The notes under the pieces were generated by a model. That model was not told where the DNA came from. It saw only the letters and a list, made by a program, of their open reading frames with translations, and ran no database searches. 5,980 bases of DNA from Candidatus Ectomicrobium neotermitis (lineage in GTDB: Bacteria > Elusimicrobiota > Endomicrobiia > Endomicrobiales > Endomicrobiaceae): contig JAITBH010000086.1 in NCBI GenBank assembly GCA_031283745.1, positions 1 to 5,980 on the forward strand. The letters run 5' to 3'. Every line of letters starts with the position of its first letter. Position 1 is the first letter of the stretch. Below are positions 1 through 5,638 of the stretch, in pieces. A program made the position numbers and the translations under genes.

Positions 1-786
1 AAGGAAGCATACTGCTGGCTGCTCGTGCCAAACATTGACAAGGATACAGACATTAAGACCATCGTCTGGGACACCATACGCATCAGCGGCGGCAATGACA
101 GCATTATCTCTAAAGCCGCACAGAAGATGATCCAGAAGGAGCAAATAATAACGGAGTGGGCTCCGGAACTGCTACTTAGGGAACTGGACAATGTGCTGTG
201 GAAGGACACGGACAATATCGCCATCAACGAACTGTGGAAATACCTCTGCTCATATTGCTACCTTCCGCGCTTGGCAAATTATGATGTCCTCAACAAGGCA
301 ATCCAAACCGGTCTCAAGTCCGACCATGATTTTGCTTTCGCCTCTGGCTTTGACGGCACACACTACATCGATCTGAAATTCAACCAATCCGTCGACAACG
401 TTGATCGTTCCGGCTATCTGGTTAAAGTCAACGTAGCCAAGAAGCAACTCGCCAAAGAGGGAGAGGGAGTTGATGTGGGCGAGAAGCCCACTCCCCCAGG
501 TAGACCGCCAAAAACAATCGGCGAACCTCCAGTCCCGTTGCCGCCAGTCGCACCGAAAAAGAGGTTCTTTATGTCCGCCGACATCGACAGCACACGCATC
601 AACCGCGATATCCAGAAGTGTGTCGAGGAAATCATCCAGAACTTGACATCGGTAGATGGTGCAAAGGTAAAGATCTCTCTCGAAGTTGAAGCCAAAACCG
701 ATGATGGTTTCACCCAAGAGACCGTGCGGACAATCACCGAGAACTGCCAGGAGCTAGGGGTTCGGGATTCAGGGTTTGAGGAATAG
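1..786 (+). CDS. DUF499-type AAA+ ATPase, C-terminal part (5' end outside window)
   Basis: The reading frame is open from base 1 to a TAG at 784-786, giving 261 residues; an internal GTG at 25 is not a credible start because the frame continues upstream without a break. The visible part reads KEAYWLLVP near the start, then a helical stretch with LLLRELDNVLW and YLCSYCYLPRL (about residues 57-92), a proline-rich linker (about 159-185), and a C-terminal module ending in VKISLEVEAKTDDGF and TVRTITENCQ. From memory this order matches the C-terminal part of DUF499 / Swt1-HEPN-type ATPases, which are NTPases found in phage-defence clusters beside DUF1156 DNA methylases and helicases (Hma-like systems). 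The ATPase motifs would lie upstream and cannot be seen, so activity cannot be judged. Base composition is richer in GC than every following gene, which suggests horizontal acquisition. A terminator follows 20 bases after the stop, so this is the last gene of its transcript. Confidence 0.75.
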   Translation, partial: KEAYCWLLVPNIDKDTDIKTIVWDTIRISGGNDSIISKAAQKMIQKEQIITEWAPELLLRELDNVLWKDTDNIAINELWKYLCSYCYLPRLANYDVLNKAIQTGLKSDHDFAFASGFDGTHYIDLKFNQSVDNVDRSGYLVKVNVAKKQLAKEGEGVDVGEKPTPPGRPPKTIGEPPVPLPPVAPKKRFFMSADIDSTRINRDIQKCVEEIIQNLTSVDGAKVKISLEVEAKTDDGFTQETVRTITENCQELGVRDSGFEE

Positions 787-806
787 GAGTAGGACACTCC
801 GGGGAG

Positions 807-846
807 GGGCTTCCTAAGTCAGCCATTGACCTCGGAAGCCCTTTTT
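807..846 (+). terminator. Intrinsic terminator after the DUF499 gene
   Basis: An 8-bp stem GGGCTTCC (807-814) pairs with GGAAGCCC (834-841) and is followed by TTTTT (842-846). Inside the loop GTCA (818-821) can also pair with TGAC (827-830), extending the hairpin across a small internal loop. It begins 20 bases after the DUF499 stop codon and ends that transcript. Confidence 0.85.
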
Positions 847-873
847 ATATGGAGTTTTCAGCCCTTGAATAGC

Positions 874-903
874 AAAAAAGCCGCCCTGTTTTCAGGCGGC
901 TTT
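874..903. terminator. Second hairpin terminator, stronger on the minus strand
   Basis: AAAGCCGCC (877-885) pairs with GGCGGCTTT (895-903) around a 9-base loop, in which TG/CA can pair further around TTTT with one bulged C. On the minus strand the stem is followed by six T (complement of 874-879). On the plus strand the tract is only TTT then G. It therefore best serves minus-strand transcripts arriving from the DUF2779 gene, with backup function for the plus strand. Confidence 0.75.
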
Positions 904-996
904 GTATCAAAGACGGCATTATTATTTCACAGACTTTATTGACTGATTTCTTGCCGACAACACTTATTTTCACAAGTAGCTCGCTTACCTCTATGC

Positions 997-1036
997 AAAA
1001 AATAAACTCCTCGTTTGGGTGAGGAGTTTATTTTTT
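997..1036. terminator. Bidirectional terminator overlapping the 3' end of the DUF2779 gene
   Basis: A perfect 16-bp inverted repeat, 997-1012 with 1021-1036, encloses an 8-base loop (1013-1020). The stem core is AAACTCCTC / GAGGAGTTT, flanked by A6 and T6, so it works as a U-tract terminator in both directions. The final two lysine codons and the TAA stop of the minus-strand DUF2779 gene (1028-1036) lie inside one arm. A ribosome finishing translation would cover this arm, so termination may depend on ribosome release. Confidence 0.9.
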
Positions 1037-2488
1037 GTGGTTGACGACATTAAATAGAAACTGGTGAAGCTCAAGCAATGCCATTGTGTCTTGGGCACAA
1101 TATTTCAAGAGATACTCTTTTATCTTTCGGGATTTAGTTGCGTCATAAATACCCATAGCCATAAAAGTAAAAAATGCTGCAGCGTCGCCACCTTTAGATA
1201 TTTCAAGATTGTTATAGGTTGTGTCTTTGGTCAAAATAGGAAGGAGGGTTTTGATGGAGGAACGACCGTGAAAGCGAATGTCGTAATAATTCTCACGAAT
1301 AATTTTTTCAAGATCCACTATTCTTGCAACTATTGATAGCAGCTCATTCTTTAGATTTGGAAACTGGAGGGTGAAACGTTCTATAACTATTTTTTCAAAA
1401 GGAGCATAGGTCATAATGGAACCTTCCTGACCTAAAACGTCGACTAAGTTTTTAGCGATTTGATACTGATCATCCTTCTCGCCTGTGGCAATATATTCAA
1501 AATGTTGAACCGGACCGTCTATCGTTAAAGATTTGTGGATTGAATATTGATTAATTATTTGGCTGCGGCTTGGGACGTTTGGATAGAGGGGAATTGCGGT
1601 GTTGATAGATTCAAAATCTAAATAATAGTAGGGGGGTTTTATTGCATCGATTTCATCTTTTAGGGTGGGTGAAATATAAACTGAATTATTTTGGACGCAG
1701 GTTTTAACTATTTGCTGCATCTTTGTGAGTTCAATGTCGTCAGGAATTTCTTCGATAGAAAAAATATTCTTTTCAATTAGTTCGTCAATCACTATCGGCG
1801 ATAGTTTTGGCAAATCAAAAATTAGATTTTGATATTTAGTTCCAAAGCAAGTGGAAAAGAAAAAACACTTGTTGCAAGTCTTATTAAACTTTGGAGATGG
1901 CATATTTTCAGACTCGATGGCAGCTTCAACTTTGTCAGCAATCAGAATATATTCAAGCGTCTTTTCTTCAACTTTTCGGGTGCAATTAAACGAAGAAAAC
2001 ATCTGCGAAACATCTACTCCGAATTTATATCCTGTGTTGAGAAGCATCATCGATACGGTGTTGATGTTCATCCCGCTTTTGAGCAAAACCATAGAAATAT
2101 ATGCCATCTCTTTAATGTATTTTAGCTTGCTGATTTTTCCTAACTTTATCTCTATCAAATCCAATTCATTCGAATTTTCGCAACGTTTAACCACGTCAAC
2201 GCGGGCTATAAAATTTGATGCAGTAAAATAAGCACAGGTGATTGTTTTGTTGTTGGGGTTTTGAAGAAGTTCGTTGGTGTTTTGTGCGGAGGCAGCGGGG
2301 CTATTTATTTGAGCGTTTATAGCATCTGGAAATAATTCATACGCCCTATTGTGAATGTCTCGCCATTCAAAGAATAATAATTTCTCTTTTAGACCAGTTT
2401 TTTCTTTTATTTTTTTGTGTTTTGAAAGCCAGCCAAGCGTCGGACAATTTAAATAATTAAAAAATGTAGACTTTTTTATGTATGACAT
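1028..2488 (-). CDS. DUF2779 protein: Cas4/RecB-like nuclease fused to a DEDD-type exonuclease domain
   Basis: This 486-aa protein appears full length. The N-terminal half carries PD-(D/E)XK nuclease signs: Asp98 (ARVDV), Glu113-x-Lys115 (LIEIKLG), and a helix with E127-x2-Y130 where RecB-type nucleases have a Gln/Tyr motif. Cys15 (in NCP) and the cluster Cys205-x2-Cys208-x5-Cys214 match the Cas4/AddB pattern for a 4Fe-4S cluster. The C-terminal half looks like an RNase H-fold exonuclease: D291-F-E293 in YYYLDFESI, a YAPFEK motif (361-366), a possible D392, and YCAQDT with D467. This arrangement fits the DUF2779 family, whose function is not established; nucleic-acid processing, repair or defence are inferences. 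The start at 2488 is chosen because the conserved STFFNYLNCP segment follows at once. No Shine-Dalgarno is visible upstream. The gene is monocistronic, converging on the DUF499 gene and diverging from maf. Confidence 0.85.
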   Translation of the reverse strand: MSYIKKSTFFNYLNCPTLGWLSKHKKIKEKTGLKEKLLFFEWRDIHNRAYELFPDAINAQINSPAASAQNTNELLQNPNNKTITCAYFTASNFIARVDVVKRCENSNELDLIEIKLGKISKLKYIKEMAYISMVLLKSGMNINTVSMMLLNTGYKFGVDVSQMFSSFNCTRKVEEKTLEYILIADKVEAAIESENMPSPKFNKTCNKCFFFSTCFGTKYQNLIFDLPKLSPIVIDELIEKNIFSIEEIPDDIELTKMQQIVKTCVQNNSVYISPTLKDEIDAIKPPYYYLDFESINTAIPLYPNVPSRSQIINQYSIHKSLTIDGPVQHFEYIATGEKDDQYQIAKNLVDVLGQEGSIMTYAPFEKIVIERFTLQFPNLKNELLSIVARIVDLEKIIRENYYDIRFHGRSSIKTLLPILTKDTTYNNLEISKGGDAAAFFTFMAMGIYDATKSRKIKEYLLKYCAQDTMALLELHQFLFNVVNHKK

Positions 2489-2489
2489 A

Positions 2490-2520
2490 ATAAGTGTGAG
2501 GATAAATCAGTGATAAGTGT
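2490..2520. repeat. 8-bp direct repeat ATAAGTGT in the DUF2779-maf intergenic region
   Basis: ATAAGTGT occurs at 2490-2497 and again at 2513-2520, 23 bases apart (about two helical turns). The copies bracket the likely transcription start of the DUF2779 gene, and the second overlaps its candidate -10. It could be a tandem regulator site, but an 8-bp repeat in AT-rich DNA may be chance. Confidence 0.35.
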
Positions 2521-2539
2521 ATTCATTTCGCTGTTTCAA
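2510..2539 (-). promoter_or_regulatory. Candidate promoter of the DUF2779 gene
   Basis: Read on the minus strand, TTGAAA (2534-2539) lies 18 bases from TATCAC (2510-2515). The -35 is close to consensus and the -10 matches four of six positions. The predicted start would leave a leader of roughly 15 bases before the ATG at 2488, consistent with the absence of a ribosome-binding site. The call is weak because AT-rich DNA yields such pairs readily. Confidence 0.35.
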
Positions 2540-2551
2540 CAGGCTCCTGTT
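2531..2551. repeat. Overlapping small palindromes between DUF2779 and maf
   Basis: The pentamer CTGTT / AACAG occurs three times in alternating orientation: CTGTT (2531-2535), AACAG (2538-2542), CTGTT (2547-2551). The middle copy can pair with either flank; the right-hand hairpin extends to AACAGG / CCTGTT with a 2-base centre. It overlaps the candidate -35 of the DUF2779 gene and might be an operator; no function is shown. Confidence 0.3.
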
Positions 2552-2620
2552 TTTGATGCCGTATCTTTAGCAGGCATTTGCCCAAGATTTATATCGTAAA
2601 AATAAAATTGAGAGGAAAAA

Positions 2621-3190
2621 ATGAAACGAAAAATTGTTTTAGCTTCACAGTCGCCGCAACGAATCTCCTTGCTTAGCAGCTGGGGGTTAGAATTTGAAAC
2701 TTGCCCAAGCGAAATAGATGAAACTTCTATTTTCAAAACGCCTTCTCTCATCGTAAAAGACTTGGCATTACGAAAAGGCAAAGAAATTGCTTCAAAATTT
2801 CTCGACTGCTTGATATTGTCAGCGGATACTATAGTCGTTATAAACAAAGAAATAATTGGAAAACCCAAAAATAAAAAAGAATCAGAAAAAATTATCAGAC
2901 AACTCAATGGAAGCGTTCATAAAGTTTATACAGGGGTGTCTATAATCGATACTGCATCAAATGAAACCTCTCTCTTTTATGACATTGCCCGCATAAAAAT
3001 GAAAAAGCTTTCTGAGAATAATCTCAGAAAGCTTTTTGGTAAACATTTAGATAAAGCAGGGTCTTACGCCATCCAAGATACCGACGATAATTTTGTAGAC
3101 AAAATTTATGGTGATTACTACACAGTTGTCGGTCTTCCACATATAAAACTTGTTAAAGAATTAAAGAAATACAAAATCCAAATCAAATAA
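2621..3190 (+). CDS. maf: Maf family nucleotide pyrophosphatase (septum formation protein Maf)
   Basis: At 189 aa this is the usual length for Maf, a cytoplasmic enzyme that hydrolyses canonical and modified nucleoside triphosphates to monophosphates and pyrophosphate. All family landmarks are present: IVLASQSPQR at the N-terminus (5-14), ALRKGKEIA (49-57), the catalytic Asp69 in SADTIV, GKP (80-82), VYTGV (102-106) and GSYAIQ followed by GDYYTVVGLP (147-173). Position 153 is Asp where many members have Gly (AIQD rather than AIQG), so the subgroup (dTTP/UTP versus m7GTP type) is left open. The ATG at 2621 has AGAGGA just upstream with short spacing. The gene converges on the SurA-like gene with only 2 bases between stop codons, and no terminator lies in that gap. 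Its coding region contains a perfect hairpin at 3002-3037 (listed separately). Confidence 0.95.
   Translation: MKRKIVLASQSPQRISLLSSWGLEFETCPSEIDETSIFKTPSLIVKDLALRKGKEIASKFLDCLILSADTIVVINKEIIGKPKNKKESEKIIRQLNGSVHKVYTGVSIIDTASNETSLFYDIARIKMKKLSENNLRKLFGKHLDKAGSYAIQDTDDNFVDKIYGDYYTVVGLPHIKLVKELKKYKIQIK
3002..3037. terminator. Perfect 16-bp palindrome inside maf, terminator-like on both strands
   Basis: AAAAAGCTTTCTGAGA (3002-3017) is the exact reverse complement of TCTCAGAAAGCTTTTT (3022-3037), with a 4-base loop ATAA. The ends give T5 tracts on either strand. It encodes KKLSENNLRKLF (Maf residues 128-139), a segment that aligns with ordinary Maf proteins without an insertion. It lies 156 bases past the stop of the SurA-like gene, and the converging M23-bactofilin-SurA operon has no other visible terminator, so it may end that transcript. 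Translating ribosomes would tend to suppress it in maf mRNA. The palindrome is plain; its role is inferred. Confidence 0.6.
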
Positions 3191-3192
3191 AC

Positions 3193-3876
3193 TTACTGCA
3201 ACAAATCTTCTTTAATTACAATTTTTCCTTTATCGTTATAATTCTTCATTATGTCCTGATACCACTCATTAAGAACTTTATTAACTTTTAATTGAGAATA
3301 AGCTTCCAATGTAATGGTCGGATTAGCATTTTGAATGTCAGCAAATTCAGACGGGCTGACCTTAACTGCAGGTATTAAAATAAGTCTTAGTTTTGCACTC
3401 AAAATCTGCTTCTTTATCAAAGTTTCGAAATCTTTTGCGGATATTCCTAAAGAAGCTAAAGCCTGCCTATAAATGTTGTCATCAAAAACATTGTTGTTAT
3501 TAAAGAACATCGCATTGTTCTTAATGTTGAGCTGAAGCTCATTGTTAGAAACTATTACTCCATATTTAGGTGCTTCTTGAGCAAAAATTTCGGTTTGAAT
3601 GAGTTCTTGGAGAATTCTGGCTTTAAGTTCTCTCTGCTGGGCATCTGTTAATTCTATGTTCGGATTTTGCTGACGAATTTGTTGCAAGGTGTTGTTATAA
3701 AGAGAATTAAATAAATTCAAGGAAACCTTCGAATCATTTACGGTCAACAAAACGGCACTTTTGCTATCGTCGGCAGCCAAAGAAGCTCCACCAAACCCTA
3801 TGACAAAAGTTCCTGCCAAAAACGCTACTACTGTTACGATAAAAATTACTCTTATGTGCTTTCTGAAAAAATTCAT
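3193..3876 (-). CDS. SurA-like N-terminal domain protein without a PPIase domain, membrane-anchored or exported
   Basis: The protein has 227 aa from an ATG at 3876. That start is preferred over the in-frame GTG at 3891 because GAGGA (3885-3889) sits 8 bases before the ATG and would overlap the GTG. It begins with a basic MNFFRKHIR then a hydrophobic segment (about 9-30), followed by ASLA-ADD, a possible signal-peptidase I site; a retained signal anchor is equally possible. Residues 41-170 resemble the SurA/PpiD N-terminal chaperone domain: VNDSKVSLNLFNSLYNN, then LKARILQELIQTEIFAQEAPKYGV, which matches the typical L-x2-L-I-x3-L/I-x4-A-x3-G-V pattern. The usual parvulin PPIase domain between this and the C-terminal helix (LNEWYQDIMK, 202-211) is absent, so a chaperone or periplasmic-binding role is more likely than prolyl isomerisation. 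It is the last gene of the operon, 4 bases after the bactofilin stop, with its SD inside the bactofilin end. Confidence 0.75.
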   Translation of the reverse strand: MNFFRKHIRVIFIVTVVAFLAGTFVIGFGGASLAADDSKSAVLLTVNDSKVSLNLFNSLYNNTLQQIRQQNPNIELTDAQQRELKARILQELIQTEIFAQEAPKYGVIVSNNELQLNIKNNAMFFNNNNVFDDNIYRQALASLGISAKDFETLIKKQILSAKLRLILIPAVKVSPSEFADIQNANPTITLEAYSQLKVNKVLNEWYQDIMKNYNDKGKIVIKEDLLQ

Positions 3877-3880
3877 TTTT

Positions 3881-4255
3881 TTATTCCTCACTATCTTTTT
3901 TTATTTCACTACTTTGTATCTTAGACGACTTACCTTCAAATGATGCTCCCTCTACTATAGTCAACAAATCCGTAGTTATATCTCCTTCTACTCTTGCGGT
4001 TGGAAGAACTTCTACAGATTCTGCTGCTGTAATGTTGCCCTTTATATAGCCCGCTATCATAAACACAACAGTGTCAATATTTCCCGTAACCTTCCCCTCT
4101 TCACCTATCATAACACCTGCGGCCTTAATGTTCCCGGCAAATTTTCCATCAATCCTAACTACCTTTTCTGTCTGCAAATCTCCGTTAAAAGATGCACTTA
4201 CTCCAATGAGTGTTTCTACTGCATCAAGCATACTTTTTGAGTTCTTTTTTGACAT
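3881..4255 (-). CDS. Bactofilin (polymer-forming cytoskeletal protein)
   Basis: At 124 aa this is a typical small bactofilin. A short polar N-tail (1-15) precedes a repetitive beta-helix core (about 16-112) with the expected alternation of hydrophobic residues and glycines: TLIGVSASFNGDL, VVRIDGKFAGNIKA, VMIGEEGKVTGNI, VFMIAGYIKGNI, VEVLPTARVEGDI, LTIVEGASFEGK. A charged C-tail ends DSEE. Bactofilins self-assemble without nucleotide into membrane-associated filaments that localise cell-wall enzymes. The ATG at 4255 has a G-rich ribosome-binding stretch (GAGGGGGGA, 4265-4273) embedded in the 3' end of the M23 gene, whose stop is 6 bases upstream. Bactofilin and M23 peptidase genes are frequently adjacent and act together in cell-shape control, as in the Helicobacter CcmA-Csd system; a similar role here is an inference from context. 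Confidence 0.95.
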   Translation of the reverse strand: MSKKNSKSMLDAVETLIGVSASFNGDLQTEKVVRIDGKFAGNIKAAGVMIGEEGKVTGNIDTVVFMIAGYIKGNITAAESVEVLPTARVEGDITTDLLTIVEGASFEGKSSKIQSSEIKKDSEE

Positions 4256-4261
4256 TTTTAA

Positions 4262-5233
4262 TTATCCCCCCTCTTGTTGTGAAAAAAAATGATCCGTTAA
4301 ATACGAAAAAGGATTTATGGATTTGCCCTTAAAATGCACCTCATAATGAACATGCGAGCCTGTCGCTGTGCCGGTAGCTCCCATTCCTCCTATCGTTTGC
4401 CCTCTTTTTACTGTATCACCAACTTGGACATAGCGTTGATTCAAGTGAGCATAAGCCGATCTGTAATCATACCCATGATCAACAACTACTATATTGCCAT
4501 ATCCTGACTGCCATCCTGAAAAGACTACCACGCCGTTTGCCGTAACGTTTACTGATGTATTTTTTACATTCGCTATATCAATTCCCGAATGAAAATCTCT
4601 GTAAGAATTCAAGAAAGGATTGCGTCTAAACCCAAAATGAGAGGTTATGATACCTTCTGCAGGCCAACCACGAGGAGTTGCTATGAATAACGAGCGTTGA
4701 TACTTCACATGCGATATTATTTCAGAATAACTCTTTTGAATGTATTGATATTGCTCGGCAATGTTCTCTGTTTGTTTTGCGAGGTAGCTATAATCGACAT
4801 TACCGCTTTTGGCAGCTATGAGTGTAAAAAATGCAGCCGATTGAACTTCCGTAGGTCCACCCTCGCCCAAAGCCTGCTCTGTGACAATATTGTCCTCAAT
4901 AATGGCTTTTCTTGTTCTTAAAGCAAGCAAGGAACGCAGTTTGGAGTCATTTACCTGCACTTTCTCAAACATATCTTTGGTTTTTTCGATTTGATCAGCA
5001 AAGAACAAAATTCTGTATTCCATAATTTTATTGTTGGTTTTTGCCATTGCATAATCTATATGGCGGCTGGCAAGATAACCAGCCCACAGGGTCAACCCTG
5101 TCCATAAAATGACCACAAGGCATAAAAAAAATAACGATATGCTTAATCTCAATGGTTTCATATTCCCATGATGAATAAACATAACCGTTACTTTGCGACC
5201 AAATTCTTTTTTTAATTTAGTAATAAAATTCAT
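4262..5233 (-). CDS. Membrane-anchored M23 family metallopeptidase (peptidoglycan hydrolase)
   Basis: The product is 323 aa if it starts at the ATG at 5233. Upstream the frame stays open to a TTG at 5353, but that stretch reads as non-coding and contains the promoter. A short cytoplasmic N-terminus (KVTVMFIHHGNMKPLRL, typical of this M23 type) leads into one membrane segment (about 31-54), then a helical, probably coiled-coil region (about 60-120), then the LytM/M23 domain (about 188-313). All zinc and catalytic residues are present: H215-x3-D219 (FHSGID), H263 (AYAHLN), H294-x-H296 (HVHYEV). The domain also has ITSHFGFRRNPF and YGNIVVVDHG. It should cut peptidoglycan cross-links from outside the inner membrane. 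It is the first gene of the operon with bactofilin and the SurA-like gene. There is no Shine-Dalgarno before the ATG, and the predicted transcript start lies only a few bases upstream. Confidence 0.92.
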   Translation of the reverse strand: MNFITKLKKEFGRKVTVMFIHHGNMKPLRLSISLFFLCLVVILWTGLTLWAGYLASRHIDYAMAKTNNKIMEYRILFFADQIEKTKDMFEKVQVNDSKLRSLLALRTRKAIIEDNIVTEQALGEGGPTEVQSAAFFTLIAAKSGNVDYSYLAKQTENIAEQYQYIQKSYSEIISHVKYQRSLFIATPRGWPAEGIITSHFGFRRNPFLNSYRDFHSGIDIANVKNTSVNVTANGVVVFSGWQSGYGNIVVVDHGYDYRSAYAHLNQRYVQVGDTVKRGQTIGGMGATGTATGSHVHYEVHFKGKSINPFSYLTDHFFSQQEGG

Positions 5234-5243
5234 AAGTTCGCTG

Positions 5244-5272
5244 ATACTAACAGAAAACAGGGTAAAAGTCAA
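5244..5272 (-). promoter_or_regulatory. Sigma70-type promoter of the M23-bactofilin-SurA operon
   Basis: On the minus strand TTGACT (5267-5272) is separated by exactly 17 bases from TAGTAT (5244-5249): five of six and four of six consensus matches with ideal spacing. The expected transcription start, near 5236-5238, is about 3-5 bases before the M23 ATG at 5233, which implies a nearly leaderless message. Confidence 0.6.
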
Positions 5273-5279
5273 AAACCCT
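5259..5279. promoter_or_regulatory. Inverted repeat over the -35 of the operon promoter (candidate operator)
   Basis: AGGGT (5259-5263) and ACCCT (5275-5279) form an inverted repeat with an 11-base spacer, centred at 5269 inside the TTGACT -35 element. Half-sites about 16 bases centre to centre suit a dimeric DNA-binding protein that blocks the polymerase. The geometry is seen; a regulator is not identified. Confidence 0.35.
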
Positions 5280-5283
5280 ATTT

Positions 5284-5299
5284 CCCCCTCTTTGGGGGG
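5284..5299. repeat. G/C-rich hairpin upstream of the M23 operon promoter
   Basis: CCCCC (5284-5288) can pair with GGGGG from the G6 run at 5294-5299 around a 5-base loop. It stands out in the AT-rich divergent intergenic region, 11 bases upstream of the -35. No T-tract follows directly on either strand, so it is not a standard terminator; an extra regulator site or structural element is possible. Confidence 0.45.
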
Positions 5300-5382
5300 T
5301 ATTTGATGACCTAAAAGACACAAAAATAACTGTTTTTTGCCCAAATCAACCAAAAAGGTTTCGGAAGAAATCGTAATGAATA

Positions 5383-5391
5383 TGCTATAAA
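5383..5391 (+). promoter_or_regulatory. Extended -10 promoter for the small-protein/protease pair
   Basis: TGCTATAAA fits the extended -10 pattern TGnTATAAT with one mismatch. No convincing -35 lies 17 bases upstream, which extended -10 promoters can do without. Transcription would start near 5397 and leave a leader of about 37 bases before the ATG at 5435. Confidence 0.5.
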
Positions 5392-5434
5392 ACGGAGCGG
5401 AAAGCCAAAAATTCTATATGAGGAGGTCTTTTGT

Positions 5435-5638
5435 ATGAAATTTGGAGTAGATATTCTTAATACCCTTGCTACCCAAAAAGATGTCCTGCAATACCTATAT
5501 GATAAGTATCACAAGTTCAAAGAAAGGTTTGATAATCGCAAAAAGGCAGGGGCTGATAATTATAAATATGGGGATTCGGACAACATCCCGTTATTGTTGA
5601 TGGCAAGTTTGTTAGCAGGAAAAAGGAAAAAAATATGA
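5435..5638 (+). CDS. Small protein of unknown function (67 aa), first gene of a coupled pair
   Basis: A near-perfect ribosome-binding site, AGGAGGT (5421-5427), stands 7 bases before the ATG at 5435, which makes this a real gene despite its size. I do not recognise the family. The sequence begins MKFGVDILNTLATQKDVLQYLYDKYHKFKERF, probably helical and rich in charged and aromatic residues; has a polar middle (KKAGADNYKYGDSDN); and ends with a short hydrophobic patch IPLLLMASLLAG (51-62) followed by the basic tail KRKKI. The patch is too short for a confident membrane span. The stop TGA (5636-5638) overlaps the ATG of the next gene as ATGA, so the two are probably translated together. A partner, substrate or regulator role for the downstream aspartic protease is possible but rests on linkage only. 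Confidence 0.65.
   Translation: MKFGVDILNTLATQKDVLQYLYDKYHKFKERFDNRKKAGADNYKYGDSDNIPLLLMASLLAGKRKKI

Noticed and set aside
250..797. Two long minus-strand ORFs (155 and 127 codons) opposite the DUF499 segment
   Set aside because: They are antisense frames of a coding region with clear family motifs; they have no recognisable domain and no convincing ribosome-binding site.
787..1036. Possible tRNA, attachment site or CRISPR at the composition boundary
   Set aside because: No cloverleaf, no repeated core and no repeat-spacer pattern were found; the structure is explained by the terminators.
1829..2231. Plus-strand ORFs of 98 and 126 codons inside the DUF2779 gene
   Set aside because: They overlap the conserved DUF2779 coding region on the other strand and show no protein-like motifs.
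2536..2907. Minus-strand ORF of 123 codons over the 5' half of maf
   Set aside because: It is an antisense shadow of maf; its translation is low-complexity and resembles no family.
3002..3037. The maf palindrome as an inserted mobile palindromic element (Rickettsia RPE style)
   Set aside because: The encoded segment aligns with ordinary Maf proteins without extra residues and the protein is of normal length, so nothing was inserted.
3877..3891. GTG start at 3891 for the SurA-like protein
   Set aside because: The GTG overlaps the GAGGA ribosome-binding site, which is correctly placed for the ATG at 3876.
5234..5353. N-terminal extension of the M23 peptidase from a TTG at 5353
   Set aside because: The translation looks non-coding, the region holds the promoter and G/C hairpin, and family-like sequence begins only after the ATG at 5233.
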